Shown here piece by piece: positions 35,507 through 44,332 of a stretch of 64,000 bases of DNA. The notes beneath the pieces were generated by a model. The model saw nothing but the letters and a program-made list of their open reading frames with translations, was not told the DNA's origin and searched no databases. Every line of letters starts with the position of its first letter. Positions within the stretch are counted from its first letter, which is position 1. A program made the position numbers and the translations under genes. Location: assembly GCA_050248955.1 (NCBI GenBank), contig JBFWRK010000005.1, positions 186,001-250,000 of the forward strand. The letters run 5' to 3'. This DNA is from JBFWRK01 sp050248955 (GTDB lineage Bacteria; Actinomycetota; Acidimicrobiia; Acidimicrobiales; Ilumatobacteraceae).

Positions 35507-36268
35507 TCAGCCGGTGAAGACCCGGCCGGCGGAGCGCATCGCACGTTCGAGGAGCGACTGCGTCGATTCGGGCAGTAGCACGATCGTCGTCGCCAGCAAC
35601 GCAAAGGCGGCCATCGCCTTCACCGCGAAGCCGAGCACGAGGATGTTCATCTGCGGCGCGGCCTTGCCCAGCAGGCCGAGCGCGACCTCGATGCAGAACA
35701 GTGCGGTGAGGATCGGCAGCGCGATCTCGATGCTCGCGGCGAGGAGCACCGTCAACAGCGAGGAGAGCTCCTCGGCCAATCGTCCGAGGTCGATGCCGCC
35801 GACCGGCACGGCGTCGATCGAGCGCAGGAAGCCGCGCACGACGAGGATGTGGCCGTTGACGGCGAACACGATCGCCAGTCCGAGGATCTGGTGCAGTCGC
35901 CCGATCGGCGCCGCCGTGTTGCCGGAGAGCGGGTCGAGCACGCTGCCGAGGGAGAAGCCGACCTGCAGGTCGATCAGCTCGCCCGCGCTCTGGATCGCCG
36001 AGAACAGCACCATGACGAAGATGCCGAGTGCGAGGCCCGCGATCGCCTGGGCGAACAGCGCGCTGACGAACGAGGCCGTGTCCAGCCCGACGGTGCCGGG
36101 CGTGACGCGGCCGGTGATCGCGATCGAGATCGCGACGGCGATGCCGGTCCGCACCTTCACCGGAATGGCCGGCATGTTGAACGGCGGGCAGATGACGACG
36201 AATGCCGTGGTGCGCACGAGTGCGAGGCAGAACCCGACGAGCACAGCGGGATCGATCGCCAACTCCAT
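35507..36268 (-). CDS. fliR: Flagellar export gate protein FliR
   Basis: A 253-residue polytopic membrane protein of the FliR/SctT family. It begins MELAIDPAVLVGFCLALVRT. CPPFNMPAIPVKVRTGIAVA and FVMVLFSAIQSAGELIDLQVGF are characteristic. It forms the export pore with FliP and FliQ. ATG 36268 is two bases after the fliQ stop, although the frame is open further upstream. Confidence 0.94.
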   Translation of the reverse strand: MELAIDPAVLVGFCLALVRTTAFVVICPPFNMPAIPVKVRTGIAVAISIAITGRVTPGTVGLDTASFVSALFAQAIAGLALGIFVMVLFSAIQSAGELIDLQVGFSLGSVLDPLSGNTAAPIGRLHQILGLAIVFAVNGHILVVRGFLRSIDAVPVGGIDLGRLAEELSSLLTVLLAASIEIALPILTALFCIEVALGLLGKAAPQMNILVLGFAVKAMAAFALLATTIVLLPESTQSLLERAMRSAGRVFTG

Positions 36269-36270
36269 GA

Positions 36271-36543
36271 TCAGCTGTTGATCAGTGTCGGGACGCTGTC
36301 CATCAGCTCGTGGCCGAAGGCCACGAGCTCGGCGAGCATCCAGTTGCCGCTGACCGCGATGACGAGCGCGGCGCCGACGAGCTTGGGCACGAAGGTGAGC
36401 GTCGGCTCCTGCACCTGGGTGACGGACTGCAGCAGGCCGATGACGAGGCCGACCGCGAGCACGACGAGCAGGAACGGGCCGGCGATCTTCGCGCACACGA
36501 GCAGTGCCTTGGTGCCGATGTCGAGGACTTGCTGGCTGGTCAT
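36271..36543 (-). CDS. fliQ: Flagellar export gate protein FliQ
   Basis: A 90-residue protein with two membrane helices, the standard FliQ length. KALLVCAKIAGPFLLVVLAV and the hallmark GLVIGLLQSVTQVQEPTLTFVPK are present. It lies between fliP and fliR in the conserved order. Confidence 0.95.
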   Translation of the reverse strand: MTSQQVLDIGTKALLVCAKIAGPFLLVVLAVGLVIGLLQSVTQVQEPTLTFVPKLVGAALVIAVSGNWMLAELVAFGHELMDSVPTLINS

Positions 36544-36550
36544 GGGTTCC

Positions 36551-37444
36551 TCATCGGTACGACGTCAACAGCGTGCCGACGACCAGCATCCAGCCGTCGA
36601 GCATCACGAACAACAACAACTTGAACGGCAACGAGACGAACGAGGGCGGCAGCATCATCATCCCGAGACCCATCAGCACGGCCGAGACCACGAGGTCGAT
36701 GACCAGGAACGGCACGAAGATCACGAAGCCGATGATGAATGCGGTCTTCAGCTCGGAGAGCACGAACGCGGGGATCACCGCGGTCAGCGGGATCTCGTCA
36801 CGGGCGACGGGCTTCTCGGTGTCCGAGGCGTCGAGGAAGAGCTCGAGCTCGCCGTCGCGGGTGTGCTCGAGCAGGAACTCCCGGAGCGGGACCGATCCCC
36901 GGTCGAAGGCGACGGAGCTCGTGATGTCACCCTTCAGGAGCGGTTGGAGCGCGACGTCGTTCATCTCGGTGAGGGTCGGACCCATCACGAAGAACGTGAG
37001 GAAGACGCTCAGGCCGACGATGACCTGTTGCGGTGGCACCTGGGGGATGCCGAGCGCGTTGCGAGTGAGCGAGAGCACGATCACGATGCGGGTGAACGAC
37101 GTGCACAGCACGAGCAGGCTCGGCGCGAGCGAGATGACCGTCAGCAGCAGGATGATGACGACGGAGTTCGACGTGTCTCCGGATGCGTCGGGGAACTGGA
37201 GGTCGATGCTGGCTGTCGCGTCGTCGTCAGTGGCACTCGTCGCGGCCGTCGGAGTGGTTGGACTGAGACGATCCGCCGGGCGACCGAGATCGATCGGGTT
37301 CGTCGTGGCGGTGACCGGTGCGATCGGCTGCGGCGGTGTGATCGCGGCGCTCGCTCGGGCCGGCGCGAGCACGGCGAGGAGGGCGACGACCGAGAGCACG
37401 CCGAGGAGGAGCAGCGGCGCGAGGCGGCGGGTGCGATCAGACAC
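36551..37444 (-). CDS. fliP: Flagellar export gate protein FliP
   Basis: A 297-residue FliP. A signal peptide (about 1-31, LAPLLLLGVLSVVALLAVLA) is followed by a 60-residue Pro/Thr/Ala-rich spacer longer than usual. The four-helix FliP domain then runs from VVIILLLTVISLAPSLLVLC, with RIVIVLSLTRNALGIPQVPP and FVLSELKTAFIIGFVIFVPF. GTG 37444 overlaps the fliO stop by 8 bases. It assembles the core of the export pore. Confidence 0.94.
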   Translation of the reverse strand: MSDRTRRLAPLLLLGVLSVVALLAVLAPARASAAITPPQPIAPVTATTNPIDLGRPADRLSPTTPTAATSATDDDATASIDLQFPDASGDTSNSVVIILLLTVISLAPSLLVLCTSFTRIVIVLSLTRNALGIPQVPPQQVIVGLSVFLTFFVMGPTLTEMNDVALQPLLKGDITSSVAFDRGSVPLREFLLEHTRDGELELFLDASDTEKPVARDEIPLTAVIPAFVLSELKTAFIIGFVIFVPFLVIDLVVSAVLMGLGMMMLPPSFVSLPFKLLLFVMLDGWMLVVGTLLTSYR

Positions 37445-37970
37445 GTCGCGTCGTCGCTTCGCGGAGTGCGTCGAGCAGCCCGCGAGGGCCGACATCGACG
37501 CGTCGGTGCGGTGAGGCACCCGCTCCGTCGGCGGCAGGCGACACGACGTCGCCGAGTGTGCTGGTCGAGATCGCCAGCTCGTGCACGGAGTTCGTGTGGT
37601 GCTCCCAGTCGTGCCCGTCCAGCTCGGCGAGGACGGTGGGCGCGCCTTGCTCGGCAGCGCCGACGAGGAGCACCCGGTCACCGAACTGCACGGCGGTGAG
37701 GACCGCAGACCGTCCGACCGTCGCCCGGCCCACGACGCGCAAGCCCGTGCGGGCGGGTCGTGTGTGGCGTGCAGAGCGGGCTTGGCTTCCGCCGGAGCGA
37801 TGGGCAGCTGCCGAGCGCAGCGAGGCGGTGAGACCGCCCCGTCGCGGCGCCGGTCGGGCGCCGGACATGCGCCGGCGCATGATCGCGTATGCCCCGAACA
37901 CGAGGGCGAGCACGACACCGAGCGAGATGACGGACCGGATGAGCAGTTCGCCCATCGAGACGTCGGCCAT
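37437..37970 (-). CDS. fliO: Flagellar biosynthesis protein FliO
   Basis: A 177-residue protein with one N-terminal membrane helix (about 10-30, VISLGVVLALVFGAYAIM) and a small cytoplasmic beta domain including GRSAVLTAVQFGDRVLLVGA, the conserved part of FliO. FliO helps the FliP ring assemble. It sits between fliN and fliP; its ATG overlaps the fliN stop as TGATG. Confidence 0.85.
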   Translation of the reverse strand: MADVSMGELLIRSVISLGVVLALVFGAYAIMRRRMSGARPAPRRGGLTASLRSAAAHRSGGSQARSARHTRPARTGLRVVGRATVGRSAVLTAVQFGDRVLLVGAAEQGAPTVLAELDGHDWEHHTNSVHELAISTSTLGDVVSPAADGAGASPHRRVDVGPRGLLDALREATTRRV

Positions 37971-38719
37971 CAGGTGCGCTCGCTGACGGGAGCGATCTCG
38001 GTGATCCGGATCCCGAACTCCTCATCGATCACGACGACCTCGCCGGCGGCGATGAGCTTGCCGTTGACGAGGAGGTCGATCGGGGCGCCGGCGGCACGGT
38101 CGATCTCGACGACCATGCCGGGCGTCAGGCCGAGGAGCTCGCGGACCGGCATCGTCGTGCGACCGAGCTCGGCCGTCACGACGAGCTCGACGTCGTGGAG
38201 CAGCGCCATCGGCGCGTACGACGCGAGCGTCGGCGCGGCCCGACCCGCTGTGAGCACGGTCGGCTCGTACTGCTCGGGGGCAGCGGGTGCACCCTCGGGT
38301 GCGACTTCGGTCTCGACCAGCACCGGCAGGACGAGTCCGGCGAGCGCGGTGAGGGTGCCGCCGTCGAGGATCTCGGCGATGAACTCGGGGCCAGTGGCCG
38401 GCGCGACGTTGTTCACCTCGTCCGCTGTGAGCGACAGGCCGGTGACCTCGCTGAGCGCGGCGACGGCAGCGGACAGGCCGCCGGTCAGCACATCGGTCTG
38501 CGCCATCAGCCGGGCAGAGACGTCCTCGCTCACCGCGAGGTAGAGCATTCCCTCGGCGTCGCCGATGAGGCTGACAGTCAGCACCCCATCGCCGTCGTCC
38601 ACGGGCCAAGCGTCCGCGATGCGGGTCTCGTCGCCGAGCTGGAAGGACGACGCGAGCACCTCGGCTGCTGCGTGTACGGCTGCGGACAGCTGGGTTCTGG
38701 AAGCGCCGCGATCGGTCAA
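37970..38719 (-). CDS. fliN: Flagellar switch protein FliN (long form)
   Basis: A 249-residue FliN. The C-terminal SpoA/FliN domain (about 170-245) has VELVVTAELGRTTMPVRELLGLTPGMVVEIDR and GEVVVIDEEFGIRITEI. The N-terminal about 150 residues form a CheC-like domain without an ExxN motif, as in FliY-type proteins but probably not a phosphatase. The start is TTG 38719, backed by GGAG nine bases upstream; no ATG or GTG fits. It forms the C ring with FliM and FliG. Confidence 0.88.
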   Translation of the reverse strand: MTDRGASRTQLSAAVHAAAEVLASSFQLGDETRIADAWPVDDGDGVLTVSLIGDAEGMLYLAVSEDVSARLMAQTDVLTGGLSAAVAALSEVTGLSLTADEVNNVAPATGPEFIAEILDGGTLTALAGLVLPVLVETEVAPEGAPAAPEQYEPTVLTAGRAAPTLASYAPMALLHDVELVVTAELGRTTMPVRELLGLTPGMVVEIDRAAGAPIDLLVNGKLIAAGEVVVIDEEFGIRITEIAPVSERT

Positions 38720-38800
38720 CGTCTGCTCCTGCGTCTCGTCGGGTGGTGCGGTTTCGCCCGGGACTGTGCTGAGCGCACCCGAGTTGTCAGGCAGGTCCGA

Positions 38801-39805
38801 TCAGGACGACGACGTGGCCTGACGGAGCCGGAACCGGCTCGGGCGCATGCCCGGAGCAGCCGAATCGGCAGGCCCGACGACCTGCACCGCGACGCGCCGG
38901 TTACGCCGGCCGATCGTCGCCTCGAACGTCGCCACGCCTTCGACGGTGAGCATCAGCGGGAGATCGACCGGATGGCCGAGCTGGACCACGTCGCCGACGC
39001 GTAGCGCCAGGATGTCACCGGAGGTGATCACGACCGGCCGGAACCGGGCGCTGATCTCGACGGGGGCAGCGGAGAGGTGCTCGGTCAGCAGGGCGCGGTT
39101 CTCGGCGGCGTTGCCGAGCGTCTGCGCGGCGTAGAGCGAAGTCGCGGAGAGCGCTTCGAGGTGCGGCTGCAGGCTGGAGAACGGGATGCACAGGCTCGCG
39201 ACGCCGGAAACGCTCTCGATCTTGATGTCGAAAGAGACGACGATGACCATGTCGGTGGGCGCCGCGATCTGGGCGAACTGCGGGTTCGACTCCTGGCTCA
39301 TCACCTTCGGCTCGGTCGCCACGACCGGCTCGAACGCGTAGCGCAGCTCGGGGAGCGCGCGCTCGATGATGCCGCGCGTCAGCTGCAGCTCGAGCTCGGT
39401 GAACGGCCGAGCGGGTTGCTCCGCGTAGCCCTTGCCGCCGAGCAGCAGCTCGACGGCGCAGAAGGCGACCTCGAGCGGGAGCTGCAGGATCGCCGCCCCG
39501 GAGAGTGGTGCGAGCGAGAGGATGTTGAGCAGGGTCGGGTTCGGGACCTCGCGCACGTACTCGTCGTACGTGTGCTGCTCGATCGAGCGGATCGAGACCG
39601 TCGACACGCTGCGCAGCGTCGAGGACAACATCGTGGCGAGGCCGCGGGCGAACGTCTCCTGCACGATCTGCATCGTGCGGACGTGCTCGCGGGACAGCTT
39701 GCTCGGACGGCGGAAGTCGAATGGCCGCGGCTCGCCCCGGCGGCGCGTCGATCCGCCCTTGCCGTGCCGGTTCGAGCTGGATGACGTTGCGGTCTGGGCA
39801 GCCAT
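38801..39805 (-). CDS. fliM: Flagellar motor switch protein FliM
   Basis: A 334-residue FliM. The core has FDFRRPSKLSREHVRTMQIV and TYDEYVREVPNPTLLNILSL, then a CheC-like middle domain, then a SpoA domain at the end (VGDVVQLGHPVDLPLMLTVEG). The usual CheY-P-binding peptide of FliM (LSQxEIDALL) is not seen at the N-terminus, which is Ser/Arg-rich (residues 1-27). That leaves open where CheY-P docks. Confidence 0.92.
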   Translation of the reverse strand: MAAQTATSSSSNRHGKGGSTRRRGEPRPFDFRRPSKLSREHVRTMQIVQETFARGLATMLSSTLRSVSTVSIRSIEQHTYDEYVREVPNPTLLNILSLAPLSGAAILQLPLEVAFCAVELLLGGKGYAEQPARPFTELELQLTRGIIERALPELRYAFEPVVATEPKVMSQESNPQFAQIAAPTDMVIVVSFDIKIESVSGVASLCIPFSSLQPHLEALSATSLYAAQTLGNAAENRALLTEHLSAAPVEISARFRPVVITSGDILALRVGDVVQLGHPVDLPLMLTVEGVATFEATIGRRNRRVAVQVVGPADSAAPGMRPSRFRLRQATSSS

Positions 39806-39881
39806 AGTTCCTCGTGCGTCGGATGGATCGGACGTTGATGCGTCCGAGATGTGATGGTCGGGCGTGTGCCTCCGTGGTCAA

Positions 39882-39915
39882 GTGGGGCGGCGAGGTGCTC
39901 ACCCCGCCGCCCCAC
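39882..39915 (-). terminator. Strong hairpin between flgE and fliM
   Basis: An 11-bp perfect stem, gtggggcggcg with cgccgccccac, encloses a further ggtg/cacc pairing. It lies 7 bases past the flgE stop in the direction of transcription. No run of T follows on the minus strand, so it may slow or protect the transcript more than fully end it. Confidence 0.55.
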
Positions 39916-39921
39916 CGTGGA

Positions 39922-41166
39922 CTAACGGCGGAGGTTCACGACTTCCTGCAGCACCTCGTCGGCCGTCGTGACGACCCGGGCGTTGCCCTGGAAGCCGCGC
40001 TGGGCGACGATGAGGCGGGTGAACTCCTCGGCGAGGTCGACGTTCGACATCTCGAGCGTGCCGGCCGACAGCAGGCCGCGCCCGCCGGCGCCTGCCGTGC
40101 CGACCTGGGCGAGACCCGAGTTCGGCGTCTCGCGCCAGGCGCCGGCGATGCGCTCCAGGCCCTCCGGGTTCGTGAAGACCGCCATCGCGATCTGGCCGAT
40201 CGCTTTCGAGCGCCCGTTCGAGTAGTTGCCGACGACCGTGCCGTCCTGGCTCACGTTGAACGACTGCAGCGAACCGGCCGGCGCGCCGTCCTGGCTGGTG
40301 ATCGCCGCGCTGCCGCCACCGGCGTACTGCGTGAGGCGGCCCGGTGTCGTGGCGCCACCGAGGTTCAGGCTGATCGCGTTCGGGAACCCCGGGATCGCAT
40401 TCGAGGCGATGCCGATGCTCCGGCTGACGGGGGTCGCCAGCTCGCCGACACCGTCGAACGTCACCGACGCGACGCTGAGCGCGACGGCAGTGTTCGTGGC
40501 GCCGTAAGTCGCCGAGACGTCCCACGTGTTCGCCGCCGCGTTCTTCGTGAACGTCAGGTTGATCGGTGTCGTGGCGCCCTGCGTGTCGTAGCCGGTGACG
40601 GTGAGCGTCAGCGCGTCGCCGGTCACTGCGTCCGCCGACAGGTTGCCGCCGAGCTGCACGGCCGCTGTCTGCGTCGGGGCGAGGAGATCGCCGACCCGGA
40701 TCTGCACCGCACCGATCGGGAGGTTCGTGTTGATCACACCGGCGGTGTCGGCCTGCCAACCCTGGACGAGCATGCCGTCCGGAGTGGTGAGGCTGCCCTC
40801 CGCGTCCTGTGTGAACGACCCGGCCCTCGTGTACATCTGCTGGCCGTTGCTCGAGACCACGAAGAAGCCGTCGCCCTGGATGGCGAGATCGGTCGTGCGG
40901 CCGGTGCGCTGGATGGCGCCCTGGGTGAAGGACTGCACCGTCCCGGCGAGCCGGGAGCCGAGGCCGATCTGGGCGGGGTTGGTGCCGCCGACGTTGCCGC
41001 TCGGCGCGCCGCCGCCCTTCAGCGTCTGGGTGAGCACATCGGAGAAGATGGTGCTCGAGCTCTTGAAACCGACGGTCGACACGTTGGCGATGTCGTTGCC
41101 GACGACGTCGAGCATCACCTGGTGGTTGCGGAGCCCGGAAAGGGCGCTGGACATGGAACGGATCAC
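39922..41166 (-). CDS. flgE: Flagellar hook protein FlgE
   Basis: A 414-residue hook protein: N-terminal SSALSGLRNHQVMLDVVGNDIANVSTVGFK, DLAIQGDGFFVV near residue 90, and C-terminal NVDLAEEFTRLIVAQRGFQGNARVVTTADEVLQEVVNLRR. All are hallmarks of the FlgE/FlgG family, and the length and a large middle domain favour hook over rod. GTG 41166 has GGAGG nine bases upstream. No separate flgF or flgG is seen in the window. Confidence 0.92.
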   Translation of the reverse strand: MIRSMSSALSGLRNHQVMLDVVGNDIANVSTVGFKSSSTIFSDVLTQTLKGGGAPSGNVGGTNPAQIGLGSRLAGTVQSFTQGAIQRTGRTTDLAIQGDGFFVVSSNGQQMYTRAGSFTQDAEGSLTTPDGMLVQGWQADTAGVINTNLPIGAVQIRVGDLLAPTQTAAVQLGGNLSADAVTGDALTLTVTGYDTQGATTPINLTFTKNAAANTWDVSATYGATNTAVALSVASVTFDGVGELATPVSRSIGIASNAIPGFPNAISLNLGGATTPGRLTQYAGGGSAAITSQDGAPAGSLQSFNVSQDGTVVGNYSNGRSKAIGQIAMAVFTNPEGLERIAGAWRETPNSGLAQVGTAGAGGRGLLSAGTLEMSNVDLAEEFTRLIVAQRGFQGNARVVTTADEVLQEVVNLRR

Positions 41167-41267
41167 TGGTGGATGCCTCCTGGATGGGAGCCGATGGGGA
41201 GCAGTACTGCGTCCGTGCGGTCGTTCGTGCCATCCATGGCGGTTCGTTGAACGGTGGAGATCACGAC

Positions 41268-41777
41268 TCAGGCAGCCGAACCGTCCGCGGAGGGCGGGGC
41301 CGCCACGGTGTGCTCGTGGACGGCCTGGACCGACTCGAGCGGCACCTCGTAGCTCCCTGCCCAGAGCAGGAGCGAGTCGCCGTCGAAGCGCACGGAGGTC
41401 ACCTGCTCGGTGACCGGGTAGCCCTCGGGCGATGCGAACGTCACGTCCTTGCCGATCACCGACCCGGCCAGGGCCAGGCGGTCGATCGTGGACGACCGGG
41501 TGAGGGCGGTCGAGATCTCGCTGAGCTTGTCGACGACGCTGAGCTGCGCCGACTGCGACACCATCTCCGACGGGTCGAGCGGCTTGCTCGGATCCTGGTA
41601 GCGGAGCTGGGCGACGAGGAGCTTCAGGAACGCCTCGCGGTCGAGCGTGCCGGGCGTCTTGGGCGTCGTGGTCGAGCCCGTCGAGCCGGTCGAGCCGGTC
41701 GAGCCGGTCGAGCCGGTCGAGCCCGTCGAATCGGTCGAGTTGATGACGCCGAGGGCGCCGATCGCAGAGATGGACAT
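41268..41777 (-). CDS. flgD: Hook-capping protein FlgD
   Basis: A 169-residue FlgD, shorter than enteric FlgD because only the N-terminal FlgD domain and a small beta domain are present. The core is EAFLKLLVAQLRYQDPSKPL then EMVSQSAQLSVVDKL. An STG tripeptide repeat in residues 15-37 comes from a 9-bp tandem repeat at 41671-41733. ATG 41777 has GGGAG upstream. It scaffolds hook growth and lies between fliK and flgE. Confidence 0.9.
   Translation of the reverse strand: MSISAIGALGVINSTDSTGSTGSTGSTGSTGSTGSTTTPKTPGTLDREAFLKLLVAQLRYQDPSKPLDPSEMVSQSAQLSVVDKLSEISTALTRSSTIDRLALAGSVIGKDVTFASPEGYPVTEQVTSVRFDGDSLLLWAGSYEVPLESVQAVHEHTVAAPPSADGSAA
41671..41733. repeat. 9-bp tandem repeat within flgD
   Basis: Unit gtcgagccg occurs about seven times, with the first, sixth and seventh copies varying by one to two bases. 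It is in frame and encodes Ser-Thr-Gly repeats near the FlgD N-terminus. Copy number could change by slippage without a frameshift. Confidence 0.85.
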
Positions 41778-41793
41778 GGGGTGAGTGCTCCCG

Positions 41794-43254
41794 TCAGAGA
41801 CGAAGGTCGAAGCCGCGGGCCGAGGTCGCTCCCGCGCGGCCCGGCGTTCGGGTGGTCGAAGAAGTGATGAGCGAGCGGTCGCCGGCGGCAGCGCTCGACC
41901 GGCGCTCGGTGGTGGCGATGTCGGCCTGCTCCCGGTTGCCGCCGGTGCTCTGGTCGTGATGTCCCACGTCGACGTTGCCGAGCTGCAGGCCGGCCGACTC
42001 GAGCTCGTGGCGCAGCTCGGGAAGCCGAGCGCCGATCGCGGCCGTCGTGCCTCGGTCGCCGGCTTGGAGGCTGAGGTGCAACGTGCCCTGGTCGGTGAAC
42101 GCCTCGACGCGCAGCGGGCCGAGGCCCTCGCCGCCGAGATCGAGGGCGAGGCGATGAGTCGCCGGGAGCCGGGGCGTCGCCGGCCGAGGCACGTCGGCCT
42201 CGGACGTTGCCCGCAACGGAGTCTCGGCGCCCGCAGTCGCGCCAGTGGAGGGGAGGCGGCTCGTTGCCGGCGCACCGGCGCCAGCGGCGGCGGTCGGCGC
42301 CGGCGCGATCGTGTCGCCGCCCGACGCTGACGCGTCGCTGTGCTCGGGCGCCGAGCTGGACGTCGTGGTGCGCGCGACAGCGGCGGCGGCATCCACGACG
42401 GCAACAGCTTCGGGATCGGTCGGCGCAGTCGATGCTGGTGCGCCAAGCTGGCTCGCGGGGCGCTGCGCAGTTCGGACGGCGGCCGTCGCACCGAGTGCTG
42501 TGGCGTCGTCCGGCGATGACGGCTCGGTGGAGGGGCTCGCGGGAGCCGAGGGAGCGCCCTCCGGAAGGCTCGTGGTGGCGCCGGGGGACGACCCGTCGGC
42601 TGCGATGACGGCAACCTCGCCGGTGACCGCAGGGGTGATGACCGCAGGGGTGATGACCGCCGGGGTGACCGTGGGCGTGGTCGCAGCGCCGGGAACGGCG
42701 ACGATCTCGGCCGCTTCCGTCACCTCGGCGACGAGTGCAGCGAGGTCCGTCGCGGCTGTCGCGACGATCGGGCCGCCGGCGGGGCCCGTGGGTGCCTCGA
42801 CGGTCTTCGGTGTCACGCCGGCCATCGGGATCGAGGCGCTCGCCGGGCTCGTGGAGAGCAGCGGTGTCTCGCCACCGCTCGTCGCCGCGAGCACGAGGCC
42901 GGCAGCGGGAGTGGCCGGGACGGCTGCTTCCGCCTTTCGCACCGGCTCGTCCGCCTCGGCGGTCGGCGATGACGTGGATGCGTCTGGCTGCTGGCCCTGG
43001 CTCGTGGCAGTCGCGACCGCTTCGTCCGCCGGGTCCGCGCTGGGCTCGTCCCGTTTCGGCGCCTCGGTGCGCTCGAGGCCGGCCGACCGATCGGCCGGGG
43101 CGGACTCGCGCTCCTTCATCGACATCGCGGCCGCGAAGGCCTGGTCGAAGCCCGGTCCGCCTTCGTCGCGGCGCGAGCGGCCGCGGTCGATGTCGCGGCG
43201 CGCCGGCCCGACGGGATCGGTGACGGTCATGGGGATCATCGAGAGCTGGGTCAT
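41794..43254 (-). CDS. fliK: Flagellar hook-length control protein FliK
   Basis: A 486-residue protein with a long low-complexity Ala/Thr/Pro/Ser region and the hook-length domain near the end (about 365-440; LALDLGGEGLGPLRVEAFTDQGTLHLSLQ then ELRHELESAGLQLGNVDV). This matches FliK architecture: disordered ruler plus FlhB-contacting domain. Internal PAVIT repeats lie at about residues 197-210. It lies between the transglycosylase and flgD; its ATG overlaps the transglycosylase stop as ATGA. Confidence 0.85.
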   Translation of the reverse strand: MTQLSMIPMTVTDPVGPARRDIDRGRSRRDEGGPGFDQAFAAAMSMKERESAPADRSAGLERTEAPKRDEPSADPADEAVATATSQGQQPDASTSSPTAEADEPVRKAEAAVPATPAAGLVLAATSGGETPLLSTSPASASIPMAGVTPKTVEAPTGPAGGPIVATAATDLAALVAEVTEAAEIVAVPGAATTPTVTPAVITPAVITPAVTGEVAVIAADGSSPGATTSLPEGAPSAPASPSTEPSSPDDATALGATAAVRTAQRPASQLGAPASTAPTDPEAVAVVDAAAAVARTTTSSSAPEHSDASASGGDTIAPAPTAAAGAGAPATSRLPSTGATAGAETPLRATSEADVPRPATPRLPATHRLALDLGGEGLGPLRVEAFTDQGTLHLSLQAGDRGTTAAIGARLPELRHELESAGLQLGNVDVGHHDQSTGGNREQADIATTERRSSAAAGDRSLITSSTTRTPGRAGATSARGFDLRL

Positions 43255-43904
43255 GTACTCGTCTCCATCGTGCGGAGGACTGCGTTGACGTACTTCTCTG
43301 CCTGCGACCCGGGCAGGATGCCGCCGGCACGGGAGATGGTCCCGGGGCCGACGTTGTACGCAGCCAGGGCGAGTTCGATCGAGCCGAACCGATCGCGCAT
43401 GTCGCGCAGCAGCCGCGCCGCTCCGTCGATCGACGCGACCGGGTCGCGCGGGTCCACGCCGAGCCCGGTGGCAGTCGAGGGCATCAGTTGCATCAGCCCG
43501 ACCGCGCCGGCAGAGCTCACCGCGTCGGGGCGGTACGACGACTCGACCTTGCCGACCGCAGCGAGGATGCGGGGCGAGATGCCGTGGCGCTCGCCGGCGC
43601 TGTCGAACTCGGCCGCGTACGGCACGGACGGGTCGACGTGGTCGGTGCCGGTGGCGCCGCCCGCGGCGACCGACGTGCTGGCATCGATCGTGCCCTGAGC
43701 GGATGCGGACCCGATCCGAACCACGGCGCGCTCCGTCGCCGCCAGCGTCGCTTCGAAGTTGATCGAGGATGCGGGCGTGATCGCGGTCGCCGACGAGAGG
43801 TTCGTCATGGTCGTCGCCGGTTGCGGCGTGGCGATGCTGAAGCGTGACTCGATCGCACCGATCCGGGCGAGCACGGCACTCATCGAGGAGATGCCGCTCG
43901 TCAT
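43251..43904 (-). CDS. Flagellum-associated lytic transglycosylase
   Basis: A 217-residue protein. The C-terminal SLT domain (about 100-210) has catalytic Glu121 in GKVESSYRPDAVSS, then GAVGLMQLMPSTA and LALAAYNVGPG. It cleaves peptidoglycan so the rod can pass. There is no signal peptide; the N-terminus (MSAVLARIGAIESRF) resembles an export-type leader, so secretion through the flagellar system is plausible. It lies between fliJ and fliK, where it may replace the wall-cutting part of FlgJ. ATGA overlaps with both neighbours. Confidence 0.88.
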   Translation of the reverse strand: MTSGISSMSAVLARIGAIESRFSIATPQPATTMTNLSSATAITPASSINFEATLAATERAVVRIGSASAQGTIDASTSVAAGGATGTDHVDPSVPYAAEFDSAGERHGISPRILAAVGKVESSYRPDAVSSAGAVGLMQLMPSTATGLGVDPRDPVASIDGAARLLRDMRDRFGSIELALAAYNVGPGTISRAGGILPGSQAEKYVNAVLRTMETST

Positions 43905-44332
43905 GGCTCGTTCCTGGTGTGGGCGCGCCTGGCGAGGACGAGGTCGTCGACCTCGACGGCTTCGCGTCGTTCTGCTTCGGCCCGTTCCGCAGTGCGGAGC
44001 CGTTCGTCGAGCCGTTCGAGGCCCTCGACCCGGCGGGCCGCGACGCTCCACGAGTCGACCTGGATCTCGACCTCGTGCGCCGCGATCACGGTCGTCTCGC
44101 CGCGGCGGCGGGCGACGCCGATGCCACCTTCGAGCACGGCGTGGTGACCGTGGAGCTCGCGCACCGGGAGTGGCGTGCTCGGGAGCCGTCGGTCGCTGAC
44201 CGCCTGCCACGCCGTGGACTCGGCCGTCAGTGCGACACGGTGGGTCCGGCGGCGGGCGGCCACCTCGGCCCGCTCGCGCCGCTCTTGCAGGCGGCGGATG
44301 CGCAGCACCGACGCGATCCGGTCGGCGCTCAC
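43901..44332 (-). CDS. fliJ: Flagellar export protein FliJ
   Basis: A 143-residue coiled-coil protein rich in Arg and Glu (RIASVLRIRRLQERRERAEV; LDERLRTAERAEAERREAVE), typical of FliJ. GTG 44332 overlaps the fliI stop as GTGA. FliJ is the central stalk of the FliI ATPase and contacts FlhA. The assignment rests on length, coiled coil and position, since FliJ proteins diverge strongly. Confidence 0.82.
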   Translation of the reverse strand: MSADRIASVLRIRRLQERRERAEVAARRRTHRVALTAESTAWQAVSDRRLPSTPLPVRELHGHHAVLEGGIGVARRRGETTVIAAHEVEIQVDSWSVAARRVEGLERLDERLRTAERAEAERREAVEVDDLVLARRAHTRNEP

